DNA from: Cryptomeria japonica
Lineage: Eukaryota; Streptophyta; Pinopsida; Cupressales; Cupressaceae
Direction of reading: 5' to 3'
NCBI RefSeq assembly: GCF_030272615.1
Contig: NC_081412.1
Location: 667,288,352 to 667,352,351 of the forward strand
DNA: 64,000 bases
Shown here: one piece after another, positions 12,290 through 23,473 of the stretch
Layout of the letters: every line of letters starts with the position of its first letter
How positions within the stretch are numbered: the stretch's first letter is position 1
The notes under the pieces: generated by a model
The model's database searches: none
What the model was told of the DNA's origin: nothing
Seen by the model: the letters and a program-made list of their open reading frames with translations, nothing else
Position numbers and translations under genes: made by a program

Positions 12290-13165
12290 GGACACAAAAT
12301 CAAGATCTTGGAGAGATTTGATCATATCTCATAAACGGCTTGGAAATTTTGCACCAAATTTTTTTTGCAGGTTGAAGAAAGTATCAGGAGCTCTCAATCC
12401 AAAATTCAGAATTTTTGGAGCAAATTTTCAATTTTTAGGAATTTTTTATGATTTTTCATAAAAAATTTATTTTGAGAGCAAATGAGAGAATTTTTTGGAT
12501 TTTCTTACATTTTTTGAAATCTCTCATAATTATACACAGGATCTATTCTTTGTGAATTTAATTTTGATGCAAAATATTTCCCTAAAAATCAGATCTTTAA
12601 AAATTAGGGTTTTTATTTATTTTGATCAGATCTCACAAACGGCTTCGAATTTTGCCATAAAAGTTTTTGTGCAGGTCGAGAACAGTATCAGAAAGATTTA
12701 GTAAAAATTTCAGATTTTTTGAATCTATTTTTCATTTTATATGAATTTTTTATGATTTTTCATAAAAAATTAATTTTGAGAGCAAATTAGCAAATTTTTC
12801 GGATTTTCTTACATTTTTGGAAATCTCTCAGAATTATACACAGGATCTGTTCTTTGTGATTTTAAATTTGATGCAAAATCATTCTTAAAAAATCAGATCT
12901 TTGAAAATTAGGGTTTTGCATTATTTTACTCATATCTCACAAACTGCTTGGATTTGTTGCAGGAAATTTTTTGTGCAGGTTCGGAAGACCATAAAAACTC
13001 TCCAGTTAAAATTTTAGATTTTTTGGATCGATTTTTCATTTTATATGAATTTTTTATGATTTTTCATAAAAAATTAATTTTTGGAGCAAATTAACAAATT
13101 TTTTGGATTTTCTTACATTTCTGGAAATCTCTTGAAATTTTACAGGTTGTCTTTTTTTATGATGA
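12290..13165 (+). repeat. Three ~300-bp imperfect tandem repeats in B leader
   Basis: Copies begin near 12,290, 12,587 and 12,887. Each has 'AGATCTT-AAA-TTAGGGTTT', then 'ATCTCA-AAAC-GCTT', 'GTGCAGGT', and 'ATGATTTTTCATAAAAAAT', a short palindrome. They are untranslated and lie just after the primer site, the usual place for packaging signals. Function is inferred only. Confidence 0.8.
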
Positions 13166-14733
13166 ATCATATCTTTGAATTGGTCAACAAAACGCATTAT
13201 TGAAGGCCCCTATTTCACAAAGTCTTTTGGATCTAAAATTTACCTAACTTGTGTGCTTGCAGGAAGGGGTGATCATTTGAAACAATCCAAACTACTAATA
13301 AATCTTTGTTGCAGGTCCTTGACAAGGTTTTTTGGATTTTTATTGTGTGCCTTGTTTTCATAGACTAGCAAACACTTCAATTGGTGCACTAAAATTGAAT
13401 CATTGTCTTTTGTGTCTTGAGCAATAGGCTCTTTTTGTTTAATCTTTAGAGGGCCTGTCTTCCCGTGTGGTCATTAGGACTACTAGTGAGAAGAGAACGA
13501 CCCAAGTGGTAGCGAGGAAAACCCAACTCATCCAAACCACTATAATCAAATGTATTCATGGTGAAAACTATGAATAACGTGTGCTGATTAGTTCATACCG
13601 ACACTATGTCTCCCCATAAACCCGTTTGATCAAATTTATTTGATCATTTGTAGGGCGTAACCCCTACCGGCTGGGAGCCTTCTGTATTTACAGAGCTGAA
13701 AGTGCCGCATGTATGGTCACACGAGCGGATGCCCTTACTAGCACCTTTTTGTTTTAGAAGCCCAAATCCTTCTAGTTGTTGGGGCAGGAGGTCGGACCTC
13801 TGGTAGCGGCCCACACACATAGGGTTCTTAGTAGAGATACAAAGTTCGCCATGGGGAGTTTTCATGGGGACTGATGCTTGGCTGACCCGAGAAGTGAGTG
13901 CCGAGGGTGGAGCCAGTGAGGTCAAGCATCTAAGTATCCGCTCTGAATAGCGTAGCCTCGGGGGTAAAACCCTATGTGGGATCAACAACTATTGTCTTGG
14001 CCAGCCATAAGAATTGTGCTTGACTTATGTTAAACATTCAAACAATCAAGACCAAACAGCAAAACATTGTGTCTTTTGTGTCTTCAAGTGTATGCAAAAC
14101 AATTTTACATCAAACAACACACTTTTCTTGGAGTCATTGTCAGTCTAAACACTTGCAAACATTGAGTCCTCATCAACATTGTGTCCTCTTGTCACGAAAA
14201 ATAGTCAAACATTCAGATTTGGGTCACAACCAAAAACTTCACAAATTGGAAAAATTTCACAGTCCAACAAACAAAAGAAATCAGTTTCGGCATACTTGAG
14301 CTTCCTAGGTTGTCTCTTCAGATTTCATCTAGCATTCAGCCTGTTCTAAGGTCTCACATAGCCCATCATTGCTTCACATCTCATTTTACATTCATACTTG
14401 TCTAAACTTGAGTCAAAAGGTCACTTGCTTGTCCTCATCATACTTTGTCAACACACTACATACTACTACACTTTGCTAAGTGGTCCCTCATCAAGGTTTC
14501 TTACCTTTGGGTCTCATTTGATCTTACTTAGAGTCAAGGTCAGCTTACCTCATCAAGAGAAACTATCATCTCTTTGGAAGTCACACCTACTCTACTATTT
14601 ACATACTTGGTCTTACACTTTGGACATTGCAAGTACACCTAAGATTCATTTACACTCCATACAACTCTTGGTCTTCCATACTCTTTTCATATTTTTCATC
14701 TAGTCTCTCACATATTGGTCAAACACCTAGTTC
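13166..14733 (+). other. Remaining untranslated leader of element B
   Basis: About 1.6 kb between the tandem repeats and the gag ATG. Short frames on both strands lack domains. I see no separate gene. Confidence 0.6.
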
Positions 14734-17700
14734 ATGGTTGAAACCCGCCTTCAAAAATCTAGGAGAATAGCTAAAGAAGCTCAAGAATCCACAAACATGA
14801 GTTCTTATGAGTATGACAATGATCTATTCTACAATCCTGAGCACACTACATTACCAGACATGAATGTTTATAGACATAATCCAAATGTGGAAAGCGCAAA
14901 CGCTATAAACAACAATACTACACACAATGACAATGTGGACAACTCTTCAATACTATCAGCAGACATACAAGAATCTATAATGGATCCTCAATTCAATAGA
15001 TTGGTTGAAGAGATAATGAGGAGAGATCGACAATACTTTCTAAACATGATGGCACAAAGTGGAGCTAAAATACCGCATGATTTTGACTTATCTCAACTTA
15101 TGGAAAGTCGACCTTCACAACAAATTCAACCCAACATGGATCAAAGGAGACCAAATAGTGGAGGAAATAGAGGACCGAATATGATGCCTGAGTCACCATC
15201 AGTTCTGCTTCAAAAACCGGCAATCCCACATACACAAGCTCAAACATATGATACTTACATTCAAAGACCATCATGGAGGCCCTATGCTCAAACACATGCT
15301 CAAGATATGGGTCAATCAAGACAAGTGGATACTCAAGGACATCCTCAAAATTTTGACACAAGGAGACCTCATGTCAAAATTGGGGGCAACACAATGGAAA
15401 ATGAAAGGCCTATTGAATATGGCTTATATACACAAAACAGATATGGGGTCCCTCAACAAGAAGTTATGCCAAGTGCTCCATATATGCCACATCAATATAG
15501 ACCTCCATATGGACATGTCTACGATCAGTATCATCCATACATGCAACAAGTTCCTCCTCAAATGGGTGTTACAAACATGGGGTATGCTACAAGAAATCAA
15601 TCTCCTCCCAAAAATAATTTGGAGCAACAAATTAGAGATCTACAAAAGAAAGTGGAGGACATGAGTACATCCAAACCTACATACACTATGAGAGGTATAT
15701 GCCCTTATCCCTTCGATAAGAGCATTCCAATGCCTCCGTTTCCTCCGCACTTTGTAACACCAAAATTTGACAAATATAGAGGGAGAGGAGACCCCAAGGC
15801 ACATATAAGACAATTCTTCACAGCTTGCATTGAGGTAGCGGCAGAAGAAACATACTTGATGAGGTTGCTCCCACAGAGCTTAGGTGACCAAGCTATGGAA
15901 TGGTTTTCTCAATTACCTCCCGGTATTAAGTCATGGGGCGACTTAGCAAAGGCATTCATTCAGCATTTCTCTTACAACATTGAAACAGATGTCTCAGTTA
16001 CTACCTTGTGCAATACGAAACAAAAGGAAGGAGAATCTTTCGCAACATTTTTACAAAGATGGAGAAACTTAGCTAGCAGATGCTCTTGCGAAATTCCGCA
16101 AAAACAAATGGTGGAGATGTTCACACAAAATGTTAACAAGGCTATTGGCTATGATCTCAGAAAAGCTTGTTTGTCTACATTCAAGGATGTCATTAAAAAG
16201 GGCCTAGCAACAGAAAGAGTCTTAATTGAACAAGGAGTTATCAAACTATTCAAAGAAAACAAAGAGGACTTCAAAGGAAAGGACAAACCAAAATTTTGGA
16301 ACAAGAACAAGAACACAGTTAATGATGGTGTTGTTGATGCCAACACAGTGAGACCAAAGGTCGTCTTTTTTGGATCAAGTTCTACCAACAATCAAGTGAA
16401 CAATCAAACAACTTCTAAACCACAAAGGAAGTACACTCCATTGGGAGAACCACTTGAATTAGTATTCAAAAAGCTTGTAGCAAACAAAGTGATCACGGTC
16501 CCAGATTTTCCTCCATATGAACCAAAGGTAAAACCGAATTGGTGGAATGATGATGAGTTTTGTGAGTTTCATAAGAGCAAGGGTCACAAGACAGGTAATT
16601 GCCATCGATTGAAAAACATTGTGCAAGATCTCATTGACAGAGGAGATATAGAGATTGAGGGACATTCATCTAACCAAGAGCATGAGGTGTTTAAGGAACC
16701 ATTCCCAAAACATGACAAAGGAAAAGGCAAAGTCACAGATGATCAAGCCAATTACACTAGAGCACCTTACAATTATGATTCTACCATCAATCACATCTCA
16801 ATGGACAATCATATCTCTACCATTACTATCAAAAATAAAAATCCTGAGAATCCTCCTCAGCGACCTAAAATTGTCCTAAAGGGTGTGGGATCTTCATCCG
16901 AAGCTACCTCCGAATGTCATGTTACAACCCGTCGAGGTAAGATTACATTGCCAGGTGCCTCCACTAAGAATACCAATCCTTTATCTACCAAGCCTGAGTA
17001 TGATCTTGTAGAACAACTAGGGAAGACACCCGCGCTCATCTCCATTCTTGAGCTCTTACGTATATCTCCTGCACATAAAGCCATCCTTGACAAAATCTTG
17101 AGAGACACTACTATCCCCACTGATCTGAACGTGGACCAGTTTCAAGCCATGGTGGGATACCTATCCATTCCACACTCCCTCACATTCACAGAAGCCGATG
17201 ACGCCTCCATAAGTCAGCCTCATAATGCACCCCTACATGTTGAAGCCTTCATACATAAACACCGAATAAAGCGAGTCCTGATAGATGGAGGAGCAGGTCT
17301 TAACATTTGTACCTTGAGTACCATAAGACAATTGGAATATTCTGACAAAGCTGTGAATTCTACAAACAAAATTACCATCAAGGCATATGATGATGAAGAG
17401 CGCTCATCCAAAGGCACAATCACCTTGCCTCTTAGAGTTGGGCCAGTTACAAAGGATGTGGTTTGTCAAGTCCTAGACCTGGATCTCACATACAATATAT
17501 TGCTAGGACGTCCATGGATTCATGAGATGGGTGCAGTACCATCTACATATCATCGATGTATCAAGTTTCTGCATAATGGAGTTGAAGTGACCGTTAAAGC
17601 GGATCCAAATCCATTCATATATTGCAACAATCTACAACCTAGATCAGAAATAACAATCCCAGTCAATTGCGAAGCTATTCCTTCATCGGCATATGTGGAT

Positions 17701-17844
17701 CCTGAATCCTTAAAAGCTTCTACATCAAAACAGGCAGAGCTAAAAGAAGACAAGTTCAAGATTAAAGACATGGGATGTGGTGAGTATATCTTTCATGTTG
17801 AGCAACTCCCACTATCTTCTAAGGTATTCAATCAACAAGAATAA
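14734..17844 (+). CDS. gag: Element B Gag-protease polyprotein
   Basis: 1,036 codons. The N-terminal ~300 residues are rich in Gln, Pro and Asn. The Retrotrans_gag capsid region lies near residues 340-460 (segments 'GDPKAHIRQFF', 'QAMEWFSQLPPG', 'FLQRWRNLA'). A CxxHx4HxxxxC knuckle follows (C610, H613, H618, C623). The protease has D851-G-G ('VLIDGGAGLNIC') and a later 'LLGRPWIHEMGAVPS'. Gag builds the virus-like particle and packages RNA; the protease processes it. The frame is fully open and ends at TAA 17,842-17,844. The next frame follows in the same phase, so a readthrough Gag-Pol or a single nonsense change are both possible. It is plausibly functional. Confidence 0.93.
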   Translation: MVETRLQKSRRIAKEAQESTNMSSYEYDNDLFYNPEHTTLPDMNVYRHNPNVESANAINNNTTHNDNVDNSSILSADIQESIMDPQFNRLVEEIMRRDRQYFLNMMAQSGAKIPHDFDLSQLMESRPSQQIQPNMDQRRPNSGGNRGPNMMPESPSVLLQKPAIPHTQAQTYDTYIQRPSWRPYAQTHAQDMGQSRQVDTQGHPQNFDTRRPHVKIGGNTMENERPIEYGLYTQNRYGVPQQEVMPSAPYMPHQYRPPYGHVYDQYHPYMQQVPPQMGVTNMGYATRNQSPPKNNLEQQIRDLQKKVEDMSTSKPTYTMRGICPYPFDKSIPMPPFPPHFVTPKFDKYRGRGDPKAHIRQFFTACIEVAAEETYLMRLLPQSLGDQAMEWFSQLPPGIKSWGDLAKAFIQHFSYNIETDVSVTTLCNTKQKEGESFATFLQRWRNLASRCSCEIPQKQMVEMFTQNVNKAIGYDLRKACLSTFKDVIKKGLATERVLIEQGVIKLFKENKEDFKGKDKPKFWNKNKNTVNDGVVDANTVRPKVVFFGSSSTNNQVNNQTTSKPQRKYTPLGEPLELVFKKLVANKVITVPDFPPYEPKVKPNWWNDDEFCEFHKSKGHKTGNCHRLKNIVQDLIDRGDIEIEGHSSNQEHEVFKEPFPKHDKGKGKVTDDQANYTRAPYNYDSTINHISMDNHISTITIKNKNPENPPQRPKIVLKGVGSSSEATSECHVTTRRGKITLPGASTKNTNPLSTKPEYDLVEQLGKTPALISILELLRISPAHKAILDKILRDTTIPTDLNVDQFQAMVGYLSIPHSLTFTEADDASISQPHNAPLHVEAFIHKHRIKRVLIDGGAGLNICTLSTIRQLEYSDKAVNSTNKITIKAYDDEERSSKGTITLPLRVGPVTKDVVCQVLDLDLTYNILLGRPWIHEMGAVPSTYHRCIKFLHNGVEVTVKADPNPFIYCNNLQPRSEITIPVNCEAIPSSAYVDPESLKASTSKQAELKEDKFKIKDMGCGEYIFHVEQLPLSSKVFNQQE

Positions 17845-18831
17845 TCTACAAACAATTTACAAGGAATTGGGTGTGAACCACCTAGTGTTGTGGCTACTGA
17901 GTCTGAATGCAAATCTCCTCCAGTGGTGCAAGCAACTCTTGATATCAATAGTCCTAAGAGTGGTTCCAACAAAGAATCTATTGAGTGTATCGCCAGCCCT
18001 CTTGACAGCTCACATAGCCTTACCATATCATCCACTCATTCCATTTCCACTTCGCTCCCAGACTTGGATGAACAAGAATTACAAAAGCCCTCACTCATTG
18101 GGGATCAAGAATCAAGCTTTGAAAAGAAAAATCTAAAAGTCAAAAATAAAGAGAAGTCCTTTAGTCCAAATCAAAATCAAAAGCTACTGGACTCTGCAAA
18201 AATCAAAGTCAAGGATAAAAATCCTATGAAGCAAAAAGAGAAAGAGTTGATCTCCCCTAATATCAAAATAACTGGGGGCAAAAGTTCTAAAATTTCAAGT
18301 CAAAAAGCATACTTGTTGATCCTAAGTCTCCATCATGCTATCCTACTTTCACTTCTTTTCGCAATCATAAGCCTTCATAACTCATCCACTTGTTCCACAC
18401 ATCCTTTTCCTTCTGGTGATACATCATGGACCTTTAATGGAGCTTCCTCAAAGGACTTTGCTATCAGTGATGCCCAAACTTCTTTAGGTGACACGCATAT
18501 GGGCCTGTGTAGTCCACACACTAGTAATTCTATCTCAGTTCCTTTATCAAGGAAGACAGTCACTCAAGCTACACATCATTCAGTCAAGGAACAATGCAGC
18601 TACAATCACAAAGTCAAGCCTCGCGCATTTGAGGTAGGTGACTTAGTACTCAGAGAGAACCCCAAGAATCAGCAAGACAGAGATAAGAAGGGCAAGTTCG
18701 AACCAAACTGGCTTGGTCCTTACATCATCACAGCGGTATATGGATCTGGGGCATATCAGCTCTCAACTACAGAAGGTGAACCCTTGGAGGATCCTATCAA
18801 CAGCATGCACCTTCGCAGGTTCTACACATAA
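17845..18831 (+). pseudogene. Element B residual pol: integrase C-terminal module only
   Basis: In phase with the gag-protease frame after its TAA; the first ATG (17,890) gives 313 codons. The first ~150 residues are Ser/Lys-rich and unrecognised. A hydrophobic stretch follows ('AYLLILSLHHAILLSLLFAI', about 18,307-18,370). Next comes 'SWTFNGASSKD' (about 18,427), which resembles the start of the second RNase H of Tat elements and may be a remnant. The end is a clear integrase C-terminal GPY/F module ('NWLGPYIITAVYGSGAYQL'), matching element A's 'NWLGPYIVIEDYGSGAYKI'. RT, RNase H and the integrase core are deleted. The frame is open, so it may still be translated. Confidence 0.8.
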
Positions 18832-20589
18832 GCTCTTCGAAACATCCTAATTCAAAAATACAAAAAAAATAAATTTTTTTTCAAAAATACAAAAAAAACT
18901 ATAAAACAAAAAAATCGTTACTTGGTGAAAACCTGGCAAACAGGCGCCTTGTGACACAAAAACATTGAAAAATCGAAAAAAGTAAAGAGAAATAATTTCG
19001 TCCAACGGTGAAAACCACTTCGGTGGCGCCCTGGGCAAGTACCATGGTGAAAAATGGGTCACCAGCGCCATGCGTAGAGACATTGCTCCTCTCTCCTTCA
19101 GGATTCTCTTTCATCCTTTCACTTTGCACACACTCACAACCTATTCACTCACAATAAACTTACCCATTCTCATCATGGCTTGTTATTGATCTACCTAAGA
19201 TTGGTTAGCCATCCATAACCCCCCCTTTTCACTCTCTTTCCATCCATAATAAATCAGATCCTATCTGTGGCTAAGGCAAAATCCTACGTCTAGTGATGGG
19301 TGTGGAACTAAGAACATCACATGTTTCGAGGAGTACAGTTTTGCCAGCTTCCTTCAGTCTATCTACGCATAATCCGCAATAAAGCAACATCTGCATCGCC
19401 AGTCCACAATAAAGTTCCATCTTCTCCGCAATAAAGTATCAGTTTCATGGATTCAGTCAGTTTCAAAGGAGACACAGCAGCAACAATGAGCTTCAACAAA
19501 ATCAAATCTTTCAACAGACTCAGACAACATTATGGTTCAGTGCTATCTATCCTTTTTGTGAAAGTGAACATTGTGACCACAATCAAAATAAGACTTATAC
19601 AAGTGACAAGAGACACTAAACTTGAGGACTACAGTGGATGTTGGTGTCGAGTCTTGGTTTTCTTTTGATTTCATCTTTTTCGGTGACATGTCTTTTAGCT
19701 TTTCCAAGATGTCTTTGATTAGAGATTCTATCTCTAGGATGTCTTTGACTAGAAAGGCGAGGATGGGGTATCGTCACCTATTTGCATTTGCTGTCTGTGG
19801 ATTGTCTCTTAGTAATGCTATGACTTGTCTAAGGATATGAGGACACTGTGAGTCTAGTATGAACTGGGGCATTCCTTGTTTGTGACTGTCTTATCTCCAT
19901 GCAAACAGGTACAATGACTTTCTGGGCCGAACAAATGCCTCGATTGTCATAACCTATTTTGCCATAATAAAGCTCAATGATGATAACGCACAAGAAGCTC
20001 TTTCACGTTCATATCTTCTGTCTTCCATCCCCTTTCTTGATTGACTTCCATCGTCCTTCTCGAGTCCACGTAGCCCGCTATCACATGACTGAGTATAATG
20101 ACACACCAAAAACATTTGCATTTCATATAGGTACACCTACATTACCACATATAAGCATTTCATACATACATATAGATATCACAGTTGCATCACATCCTGC
20201 ATACAACACATGTTAGCACATCTCACATTTTCATTATGTAAATAATCATTTGCATTATCATATTCATCTGCATTACATACATTCACATTTGCATCATGCA
20301 TCACATATACAGCATAAAAGAACAAAAATATATTGCATTGCATCATATAAGCATCCATATCATAAAACATGTATCACATAAGAACATTTCATCACATAGG
20401 TATGCATGCATATAGCTGCCGCAAAAATGGATCATCTCTCATATATAATCAAAAGTGTCATGATACAATGATGTCAAAAGAATCATATGGCTACAAAATC
20501 ACCCGCAGGTGTCTACAATACAAAAATGGTACAAAACTGATACAGAGGAACTCCCTGATCACTCCTGCCAACACTATTGGTAGTGCTAA
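18832..20589 (+). other. Element B 3' non-coding region
   Basis: No convincing gene. At 19,010-19,080 it has GGCGCCCTGGGCAAGTACC / GTCACCAGCGCC motifs related to the hairpin family of A and D. Around 20,150-20,400 it is low-complexity CAT/ACA-rich. Confidence 0.6.
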
Positions 20590-20990
20590 TCCTGTCCATG
20601 TCATGGAACCCATGCCACATGTCCCACCCTCATCCCTAGTCCTGAATCCTAGAACACTCGTCTCAGTGCATCCCTATCTCCGTCTCGATCATAGGGTACT
20701 AACTCCCCATCGATCAGTATCCATAGAATCCTATATACATCCTCCAAGGTGACTGTCATCTCACCCATCGACAAATGCAAACTACAAGTCTTTGAGTGCC
20801 ATCTCTCAGCCAGTGCAGTCAACAATCCCATGTTCACCCGAAACTCAGGCACATACAGAATGTATCTCAATCCCATAACCTCAATCGCAGCTCAGTCCTC
20901 GACTATCAACTCAGGTCGCAACCTCTGAGTCGATGGGAATCTCTCCCCTGACTCTAGCATCGGCAAGTACTCTTGCAGTCAAGCAAATCA
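20590..20990 (-). pseudogene. Antisense plant mobile domain fragment in element B
   Basis: On the minus strand, 'CSLHLSMGEMTVTLEDVYRI' preceded by 'LTALAERW' matches the core of plant mobile domain proteins and aligns with A's antisense gene ('CTFHLPVGELTITLEDVYRI'). An in-frame TGA lies upstream near 20,896. The frame ends at about 20,649, so only ~100 residues of the domain survive. A consensus splice donor (GTAAGT) on the minus strand at 21,401 marks a probable exon 1 end, which puts intron 1 at about 20,990-21,401. It runs opposite to gag, as in element A. Confidence 0.7.
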
Positions 20991-21004
20991 CTCATGTCAG
21001 TCAT

Positions 21005-21216
21005 AGTGGCATTCACTGTTCATCACAAAATGCTACTTTTTATCCAAATGCATATTGCTATCTATCCTAGTAGTACTCCCTGTTCATCACAAAGTACTAC
21101 GTGTGTGACACTCACTGTTCATCACAAAGTGCTGCTCATATTTTAGTACTCCCTGTTCATCACAAAGTACTCTATCTTGGTACTCACTGTTCATCACAAA
21201 GTGCCTTGATCTATCT
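21005..21216. repeat. Minisatellite inside probable intron of B antisense gene
   Basis: Five copies of a ~35-55 bp unit containing ACTGTTCATCACAAAGTGCT or its variant CCCTGTTCATCACAAAGTAC. Copies alternate between the two variants. Confidence 0.75.
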
Positions 21217-21791
21217 TAGTCTTCCCTAGAGGACCTTCTTGAGTGTATCCTCTCAGCAGCTTATCCAATCGACAACATATGTTCATCACAGAACTGCCGA
21301 TTTGACCTGGAAGACATAAATGCGCATTTATTACATTACCTAGTATGAATTAATGACAATAATAAATGCATCAAAGTACAAGGAGGTTTGGTGGTACTTA
21401 CCGACTCTCCTGCCTCCGTTGGCCTCTAGAATCAACGAACACGGTCGAAACTATGAACAAAAGCCATCGCTGCTGACTGTTGCTGCTTTATTTTCACTTT
21501 GCACTAAGCTCTTGTGACGGTGTAGATGACAATGAGGATGTATTTTCCCCCGTGGTCTATCTTATAGACTGCCCTAGCTCTCATTTCCTGAGTCAGTCTT
21601 CCTTATCCCGTGACTTTGTCACTTTATCTGATCAGTCCATTCTATCCCGTCTTTCTTATCGAGAGATTGTCTGCAATCTTTTCAGACATTTTCATCCAAT
21701 CTCTCGAGGGGGCATATAATTCCCATCTTGGGGCAACTCTGTATCAGTTCATCTTATCTTCTTTGAAACAACGCGACAAGCCGCATTGTCT

Positions 21792-21806
21792 CAAAGAGGG
21801 GCAAAA
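21792..21806 (+). other. Polypurine tract of element B
   Basis: CAAAGAGGGGCAAAA directly precedes the 3' LTR at 21,807, the expected plus-strand primer position. Confidence 0.8.
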
Positions 21807-22600
21807 TGTAGACACCCAAAATTGTCATGTCTAATTAAATAAATATTTTATTTATTTAATTATCTAAGCCTAATTCTTCTATTAATTAAATAAATTTTTA
21901 TTTATTTAATTAATTCATTTATCCTCTTCTGGCCTTATTTCTCATTTAAATAAATACATTTATTTATTTAAATTATCCCTTTCCTAAATTAAATAAATAT
22001 TTTATTTATTTAATTGTCCAACTTCCTCTATTAATTAAATAAATCTTTATTTATTTAATTAATTCATTATCTTTTTCTACACATGACACATGTCATTCAT
22101 CTCTTAATTCCTACACTACCTACCTCTTTCATTATTTTGGTATTTCTTATACCTACCCTCTAATCCTAGCCGACCTCTCTTTTTACACCTCTCAATCTTA
22201 ACCCTCCATTTCTTATTGTGTCTTCTATTTAAGGAGATGCTTCCTTCATTGTCAAACCCTAATGACTAATGACAAACCCTAATGACTCATTTTGGAGTAC
22301 TTGGCTACACTACAATTCCACTTGCAACCACATTCCGTTCTTTATTGAGCTCTTGTGCATATAAAAATCTGAGAGCAAATATATCAAGCAAGATCAATGG
22401 AGATAGGAAGAATGGAGATCAAAACCCTATTGGACATGTGATGGTATAATCTTTGTGATTTTGAGTTATTTTGCATTGTCTTAGGTTATCTTCATATGTT
22501 ATGGTGGATCTTTGATCATTGTTAGGCTAGGGTTTAGTGGTTGAATCCATTTTAGTCTTTCAATATTGTTGTTTATTGTTATCCATTTTCACCATAAACA
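21807..22600 (+). repeat. 3' LTR of element B
   Basis: 794 bp, same length as the 5' LTR, three substitutions by eye. It ends ATAAACA and is followed by the duplicated CAAGC. Confidence 0.95.
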
Positions 22601-22605
22601 CAAGC

Positions 22606-22864
22606 GTATCACAAAACTCTACAGCGAAGCTATAATGATAAGGTCATTCAACGTTCCTTCTCAGTAGGTGATTTAGTCTTTTATGAGAATCAGCGCAATG
22701 TGAATGCCTTGCCGGCCGAAAAGGGAAAATTTAGTCCTAATTGGCTTGGACCATATATCGTTATTGAGGATTATGGATCAGGTGCTTACAAAATAGCGGA
22801 TGTAGACGGTACGCCTCTTAAAGAACCTATTAATGCTATGCACTTGCGTAGATATTATGCTTAA
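22606..22864 (+). pseudogene. pol: Element A integrase C-terminal module, downstream of B
   Basis: Joined across the B insertion (one CAAGC copy), the frame continues from 11,371 without a stop to TAA at 22,862-22,864. It includes 'RSFSVGDLVFYENQ' and the GPY/F signature 'NWLGPYIVIEDYGSGAYKI', and ends 'MHLRRYYA'. This module contributes to chromatin and DNA binding in Gypsy integrases. It proves that B landed inside A's integrase. Confidence 0.93.
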
Positions 22865-23473
22865 TTCTTCATTCTTCATCTATCTTCTTTTTCAATTCTT
22901 CAACATTGGATAATATGTTAGTGTTTCTTAATTAAAAGCAAAATAGAATTAAATGTTATGATGTTTAATCTATATTATTTCGTTCCTGACAAGCATGTCT
23001 TCTTACTTTATAGGTTTGTCTTGAATTCATTAATGTAAATTGTAAAAGGTTTACATTTCTCATTATGCTAGCATATTATACAATGTCTTTATGTATTAAG
23101 TAGAATCGTATCATGTTGAGTTTAAGTTCAAAATTAAATCACATTAGTTATATGATTCTTAGACTTAATGCATATTTCTTCCTTATCATCAATGTTGTAC
23201 TTGATTAAACATTTTAATTACGTCACACATGTATCAATTTAATCATGGAGCATTGAGAAATCAATCACATAGAAATTAAATTCTGAACATATATGTACAT
23301 TTACCAAATGTATTAGATTTAATCAAAACAAAATATACATTGTTTTAGGCATTAAAGATAACACATTTGAGACAAAAATGAGAAGCATGTATATATACAT
23401 ATATATGTGCGGATCGTGTACAAACATAGGTCACTGTATATCCAAAATGTGATCTCTCTCTTACATCATACAA
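22865..23473. other. Element A spacer between pol and antisense gene
   Basis: AT-rich; no coding or repeat structure recognised. Confidence 0.6.

Larger units (their letters stand above)
11372..22600 (+). mobile_element. Non-autonomous Tat-type Gypsy element 'B' inserted in A's integrase
   Basis: An 11,229-bp element with two 794-bp LTRs and TSD CAAGC at 11,367-11,371 and 22,601-22,605. Contents: primer-binding site, a 2.5-kb leader with tandem repeats, gag-protease frame, an in-frame stop, a second frame holding only the integrase C-terminal module, a decayed antisense plant-mobile-domain fragment and a polypurine tract. RT, both full RNase H domains and the integrase core are absent, so it needs enzymes in trans. 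Only three LTR differences were seen, so it is the youngest insertion here. Confidence 0.95.

Noticed and set aside
20150-20400. Possible telomere- or microsatellite-like CAT/ACAT stretch
   Set aside because: Irregular low-complexity sequence without a fixed unit.
21480-21834. Two overlapping plus-strand frames before B's 3' LTR
   Set aside because: They run into the LTR and lack domains; this is the 3' untranslated region with the polypurine tract.
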